Source: JAVVEH01 sp032251435 (GTDB lineage Bacteria; Verrucomicrobiota; Lentisphaeria; Oligosphaerales; MVZH01). Taken from it: a stretch of 64,000 bases of DNA. The notes below the pieces were generated by a model. The model had not been told where the DNA came from. It saw nothing but the letters and a program-made list of their open reading frames with translations, and did not search any database. The position numbers and the translations under genes are program-made. Shown piece by piece: positions 61,455-64,000 of the stretch; the first letter of the stretch is position 1, and every line of letters starts with the position of its first letter. The stretch lies in assembly GCA_032251435.1 (NCBI GenBank), contig JAVVEH010000023.1:10127-74126 (forward strand), read 5' to 3'.

Positions 61455-62252
61455 TCACGGGTGAAACATAGCGGTGTCCACACCGTTGTTGAAGCTGAAT
61501 ATCTTTTCCGCATCCAGCCCGGCCGATACCATGTCTCCGCGGAGAGCCCGCCCGGGGCAAAATATCCGGGGCGCGGCTGCCAATGTCTTCATGACCCCAT
61601 CCGCGAAGGCTGGCTGTTTCACCCGCAGTCTGAAATCGGAGCCCAGAACAAAAATCGAATAATCCAGGCCAAGCGACTCGCAGACTGGGGTCATCGCCAC
61701 GGCGTCGGGGTAGGCAAATCCGATGATTACGTGTAAATCATCGGATTTGGGTTCCAGGTTCTTCGTTGTTGGTTGTTCGTTGTTCGTCGCGGCTTGTTGG
61801 TGTACCGGCTTTAGCCGGAATGCCCCGCCGGTTTCAAGCTCAGAGCTCAGGGCACAGGGCGCGGGAGCCGAGGGGTGGAGATCGGATGTCGGGGGCTTTA
61901 CCTGATCACTGATAACCGATAACGACTCACGACTCACGCTCTTCCAATTCTCTCGGATCCATGCTTCAAGCACCGGCGCTACCGCCCGGCGGTAGAACAG
62001 GTGGTGCTTATGAACCCATGTCCGTGGCGGCGCCACAAAGCGGGGATGCGAAACCTCAAAGCCTTCATAGCGCTCGTGCTTCGGCGGATATGCTCTTCCC
62101 AGGAGTGACAGGCCCGGAAACCACGGAACGGGCGCGATGATGTCCACGGAATGCCCAAGCGTCCGCAGCGCCGTTAAATGCCGAAGATTATACAGCGCCC
62201 GGGTCGGGTTCACCGAATTCGGGAACAAGGTTGAAATAAAAAGAAAACGCAT
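61455..62252 (-). CDS. GT4 glycosyltransferase, N-terminal domain only, with insertion
   Basis: 265 residues from ATG 62252. It opens like an acceptor-binding GT4 domain: MRFLFISTLFPNSVNPTRAL, SVDIIAPVPWFPG, VIIGFAYPDAVAM, YSIFVLGSDF, and ends at FSFNNGVDTAMFHP, exactly the linker that in complete enzymes precedes the C-terminal domain. The C domain is missing here and a matching one is at 59384-59938. An in-frame foreign block (about residues 104-171) contains SLSVISDQVKPPTSD and AFRLKPVHQQ. The start codon is preceded by GCTCCGG/GCTCCAA heptamers, not a ribosome site. Confidence 0.8.
   Translation of the reverse strand: MRFLFISTLFPNSVNPTRALYNLRHLTALRTLGHSVDIIAPVPWFPGLSLLGRAYPPKHERYEGFEVSHPRFVAPPRTWVHKHHLFYRRAVAPVLEAWIRENWKSVSRESLSVISDQVKPPTSDLHPSAPAPCALSSELETGGAFRLKPVHQQAATNNEQPTTKNLEPKSDDLHVIIGFAYPDAVAMTPVCESLGLDYSIFVLGSDFRLRVKQPAFADGVMKTLAAAPRIFCPGRALRGDMVSAGLDAEKIFSFNNGVDTAMFHP
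61795..61830. repeat. REP-like palindrome, family 1, copy 4
   Basis: TGTTGGTGTA then CCGGCTTTAGCCGG (61805-61818) then AATGCCCCGCCGG. It is followed by TTCAAGCTCAGAGCTCAGGG and GCACAGGGCGCGG, a flank that also follows the copy at 63315 with few changes. In frame inside the split GT4 N-domain gene. Confidence 0.92.
61869..61935. repeat. Dispersed block with single heptamer, copy 2
   Basis: GAGGGGTGGAGATCGGATG-type block with one CGGATGT unit, then CCTGATCACTGATAACCG and ATAACGACTCACG. Compare 55110-55193, which has four units. Confidence 0.9.
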
Positions 62253-62722
62253 GCTAACGGCAAAGAGCTTGGAGCCCGGAGCGCGGGGCAAAAAGGTCGT
62301 GAGTCACAAACTGGGAAAATCGCAAAATAACGCGAAAAGATTTATTGACCGCAGATTGGCGCGGATGAACGCGGATGAAGGGAAGAGGCAGCGGGATATT
62401 TTACGCCGGTGATCAAGTCACCTTTTAAAACGTCCTGAAATCTCCCGCTGTGCTTGCATCGCTCCGGGAAAATAGATACAACGTATAAGTTTCGAGTTGT
62501 GATGGGCCATATTTCTGACTGTCTGACTACTGACAGTTGAGGGTCTTTAACAAAGGACTCTGCCCATCTCGCGGAGCGACGACAGCGCATGTTGAGTTTT
62601 CTATATTCCTAATGCCTACGGCATGATAGAAAAGTCAATATGCTTCCTTCTCCTGCCTTCCTTCGCGTAATTTAGCGCCTTTCGCGGTTAGAAATCTCTT
62701 ATTTATCCGTGTGCATCTGTGT
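62253..62722. other. Gene-free repeat-type DNA between two glycosyltransferase genes
   Basis: About 470 bp. Left: GCTCCGG-type heptamers and a block with AAAAGATTTATTGACCGCAG and GCGCGGATGAACGCGGATGA (62335-62380). Centre (62410-62600): unique sequence with no good frame. A small hairpin ATGCC-TAC-GGCAT is at 62611-62623. Right (62640-62740): a segment with TTCGCGTAATTTAGCGCC, probably another dispersed unit. Promoters for the genes to the left could lie here but none is evident. Confidence 0.55.
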
Positions 62723-63619
62723 TTATCTACGTTTCCGTTTGTCCCGCCAAAGCGCCCACAGGCACTTGACCGCATCCTTGAGACTGTTTTTGCCCACGCT
62801 TTTGCTGGGGCGGGAATAGGTAATGGGCACCTCAACCCAGTTGAGCCGGTGCATCAGATAGCGGATTTCCGTCTGGAAAAAATGCGCCTTGCTTCTCACG
62901 CCGTGACTTAAAACCAGTTTCATCGCCGCGCGCGAAAAGCATTCAAAGCCACTGGTCATATCTTTCATTTTTGTGCCCAGTAGGACATTACTCACCCAGG
63001 TGCCCCCTCGACTGGTCAGCCACCGGGCGAAGCGACTTTCGCGATAGGCGCTGCCAGAGACGAATCGACTGCCCCCGGCGAAGTCCACACCGGATTCCAT
63101 CGCTTGAATAAACCGGGGAATCTCCTCCGGCAGATGGCTCAGCCCCCCATCCATTTCCAGAATCCATTCGGCCCCGGCGTCATAGGCCTCCCGGTAACCC
63201 CGGAAATACGCGTCGACCACGCAGCGGTTTTCGGGCGCCCAAACGCAGCGCACGGGTACCGTGCAAGCCGCGGGTGAATCGTGGGTCGTGAGTCGTGAAT
63301 CGTGAGTCGTGGCTTGTTGGTGTACCGGCTTTAGCCGGAATTCCCCGCCGGCTTCAAGCTCGGAGCACGGGGCATAGGGCGCGGAGGCGGAAGGCGGCAA
63401 TTCTGAATGTTGAGCGTTGGATGTTGAATGTTGGATGTTCGACCGTCCGGCGCTCTCTGCGGCGAACCGCTCCACCGCGCCGCGGGTGTCGTCCTTGCTG
63501 GCGTTGTCAACAACACAGAAGACGGCATCGTCGGGACCGAGCTGGTCCGTCACCCGGGACAGGAGTTCGGGCGCGGTCCGCTCTTCATTGGCAAGCGGGA
63601 TGACAACAGCTAAACGCAT
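62723..63619 (-). CDS. GT2 glycosyltransferase (dolichyl-phosphate-mannose-synthase-like) with insertion
   Basis: 298 residues from ATG 63619. MRLAVVIPLANEERTAPELL and VFCVVDNASKDDTRGAVERF are the start of a GT-A fold; ILEMDGGLSHLPEEI holds the donor metal motif (a DxD variant, with Asp in MDGG), then GGSRFVSGSAYRESRF, LLGTKMKDMTSGFECFSR and ITYSRPSKSVGKNSLKDA, as in DPM1-type polyprenyl-phosphate sugar synthases. Residues about 60-118 are a foreign in-frame block with SNIQHSTSNAQHS, EFRLKPVHQQ and THDSRLTTHDS, between the second strand and the helix leading to VRCVWAPENR. The ATG follows a 9/10-bp array; no ribosome site. Confidence 0.88.
   Translation of the reverse strand: MRLAVVIPLANEERTAPELLSRVTDQLGPDDAVFCVVDNASKDDTRGAVERFAAESAGRSNIQHSTSNAQHSELPPSASAPYAPCSELEAGGEFRLKPVHQQATTHDSRLTTHDSPAACTVPVRCVWAPENRCVVDAYFRGYREAYDAGAEWILEMDGGLSHLPEEIPRFIQAMESGVDFAGGSRFVSGSAYRESRFARWLTSRGGTWVSNVLLGTKMKDMTSGFECFSRAAMKLVLSHGVRSKAHFFQTEIRYLMHRLNWVEVPITYSRPSKSVGKNSLKDAVKCLWALWRDKRKRR
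63274..63312. repeat. Heptamer array CGTGAGT/CGTGAAT inside the GT2 gene
   Basis: Five to six 7-bp units: CGTGGGT, CGTGAGT, CGTGAAT. On the coding strand (ACTCACG) it is free of stops and encodes THDSRLT-type peptide; on the opposite strand every unit contains TGA. Confidence 0.88.
63315..63350. repeat. REP-like palindrome, family 1, copy 5
   Basis: TGTTGGTGTA then CCGGCTTTAGCCGG (63325-63338) then AATTCCCCGCCGG. In frame inside the GT2 gene as EFRLKPVHQQ. The flank TTCAAGCTCGGAGCACGGGG with GCATAGGGCGCGG matches that of copy 4. Confidence 0.92.
63408..63444. repeat. Heptamer array GTTGGAT/GTTGAAT inside the GT2 gene
   Basis: Units GTTGAGC, GTTGGAT, GTTGAAT, GTTGGAT, GTTCGAC, each 7 bp. Read on the coding strand it gives SNIQHSTSNAQHS, again a seven-residue period. 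Confidence 0.88.
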
Positions 63620-63623
63620 GAGG

Positions 63624-63806
63624 GAAAGGTGAAAGGCGTGAAAAGCGTGAAAGGCGTTGGAAGGCGTGAAAGGCGTGAAAGTCGTTGGAAGTCGTGAAAG
63701 GCGTGAAAGGCGTTGAAAGTCGTTGAAAGTCGTTGAAAGTCGTTGAAAGTCGTTGAAAGTCGTTGAAAGTCGTGGAAGTCGTGGAAGGCGTGGAAGTCGT
63801 GGAAGC
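63624..63806. repeat. 9/10-bp tandem array before the GT2 start codon
   Basis: About 19 units of GTGAAAGGC, GTTGAAAGTC (six consecutive copies near 63713-63770) and GTGGAAGTC. It begins a few bases upstream of the GT2 ATG (63619, minus strand) and takes the place of a normal leader. Related to the array after uup. Frames through it encode LPRL/TTFNDFQ-type peptides that I do not accept as protein. Confidence 0.92.
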
Positions 63807-64000
63807 TGGATGTGGAAACAAGCCGCGAAATATACGAAAAGATCATTTTTTACAGGAAGGCTGCACCACCGCAAGGTAGAGGCTGGAGCTTGCCGACAGC
63901 AATGATGTCGTGCAATCGCACAGGGAATGGCAACGGAACGCGAAGAAAGAGGGCGTAGGGTATAGAGCATGGAGCTGAGGGCGTGAGTTGTGAATCGCGG
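63807..64000. other. Right edge, no gene seen
   Basis: About 190 bp. The first 130 bp are not tandemly repeated and have no good frame; from 63948 another run of short units (GAGGGCGTAGGG, GAGCATGGAGCTGAGGGCGT) begins and continues out of the window. Confidence 0.5.

Noticed and set aside
54063..63619. Low-complexity blocks in glycosyltransferases as assembly errors or frameshifts
   Set aside because: The frame is kept on both sides of every block, the blocks differ from gene to gene, and the flanking folds are complete, so random misassembly is unlikely; long reads would still be a useful check.
63620..63970. N-terminal extension of the GT2 gene through the 9/10-bp array (LPRL and TTFNDFQ peptides)
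   Set aside because: The conserved GT-A start MRLAVVIPLANEE is at 63619; all upstream residues are array translation without conservation or a ribosome site.

Overview
The window looks like chromosomal DNA of a Gram-negative bacterium of the PVC group. Verrucomicrobiota, Kiritimatiellota or Lentisphaerota are my best guesses, but no rRNA or marker gene is present to settle it. The grounds are a five-gene cluster that matches, in order and architecture, the Akkermansia Amuc_1098-1102 pilus-like system; a fused SecDF; a very long GreA-type protein; and a DUF1080 protein, a formylglycine-type sulfatase and a GH116-like enzyme close together. No tRNA, rRNA, CRISPR array, prophage or transposase gene was seen.

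Layout. 1-4.6 kb: RNA pseudouridine synthases, a signal peptidase, a DUF1080 sugar hydrolase and the FetAB-type transporter. 4.66-10.12 kb: a small carbohydrate locus (sugar isomerase, GH116-like glycosidase, sulfatase, none with a signal peptide) bracketed by two copies of one palindromic repeat. 10.1-18.5 kb: housekeeping and regulation (pseudopilin-like protein, MarC, PilZ, DinB, XerD, GreA fusion, lipoprotein, NtrC-type regulator). 18.6-21.7 kb: yajC-secDF. 21.7-27.8 kb: a possible structured RNA leader, then two PilB/GspE ATPases, PilT and PilC. 28.3-35.9 kb: the secretin/1099/1100/PilM/1102 cluster on the other strand. Together these two blocks encode most of a type IV pilus-like machine; major pilin and prepilin peptidase are not here. 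36.5-47.3 kb: envelope and maintenance genes (NYN protein, DacB, peptide-binding protein, SppA, ThiD, TonB, HD hydrolase, cyclophilin lipoprotein, Uup).

47.3-64 kb is a cell-surface polysaccharide region, mostly on the minus strand: a polyisoprenyl sugar-phosphate transferase, a UbiA-type prenyltransferase, three membrane GT-C type enzymes, GT4 and GT2 glycosyltransferases and a probable deacetylase-like enzyme. It is saturated with simple tandem arrays, many with a 7-bp unit, and with REP-like palindromes. These lie between genes, at stop codons, directly in front of start codons, and inside four soluble enzymes as in-frame blocks of about 60-100 codons placed in expected loops. One GT4 enzyme is split into an N-terminal-domain gene and a C-terminal-domain gene with a complete glycosyltransferase gene between them. 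This coupling of 7-bp arrays, loop insertions and domain splitting in glycosyltransferases is the most interesting signal in the window.
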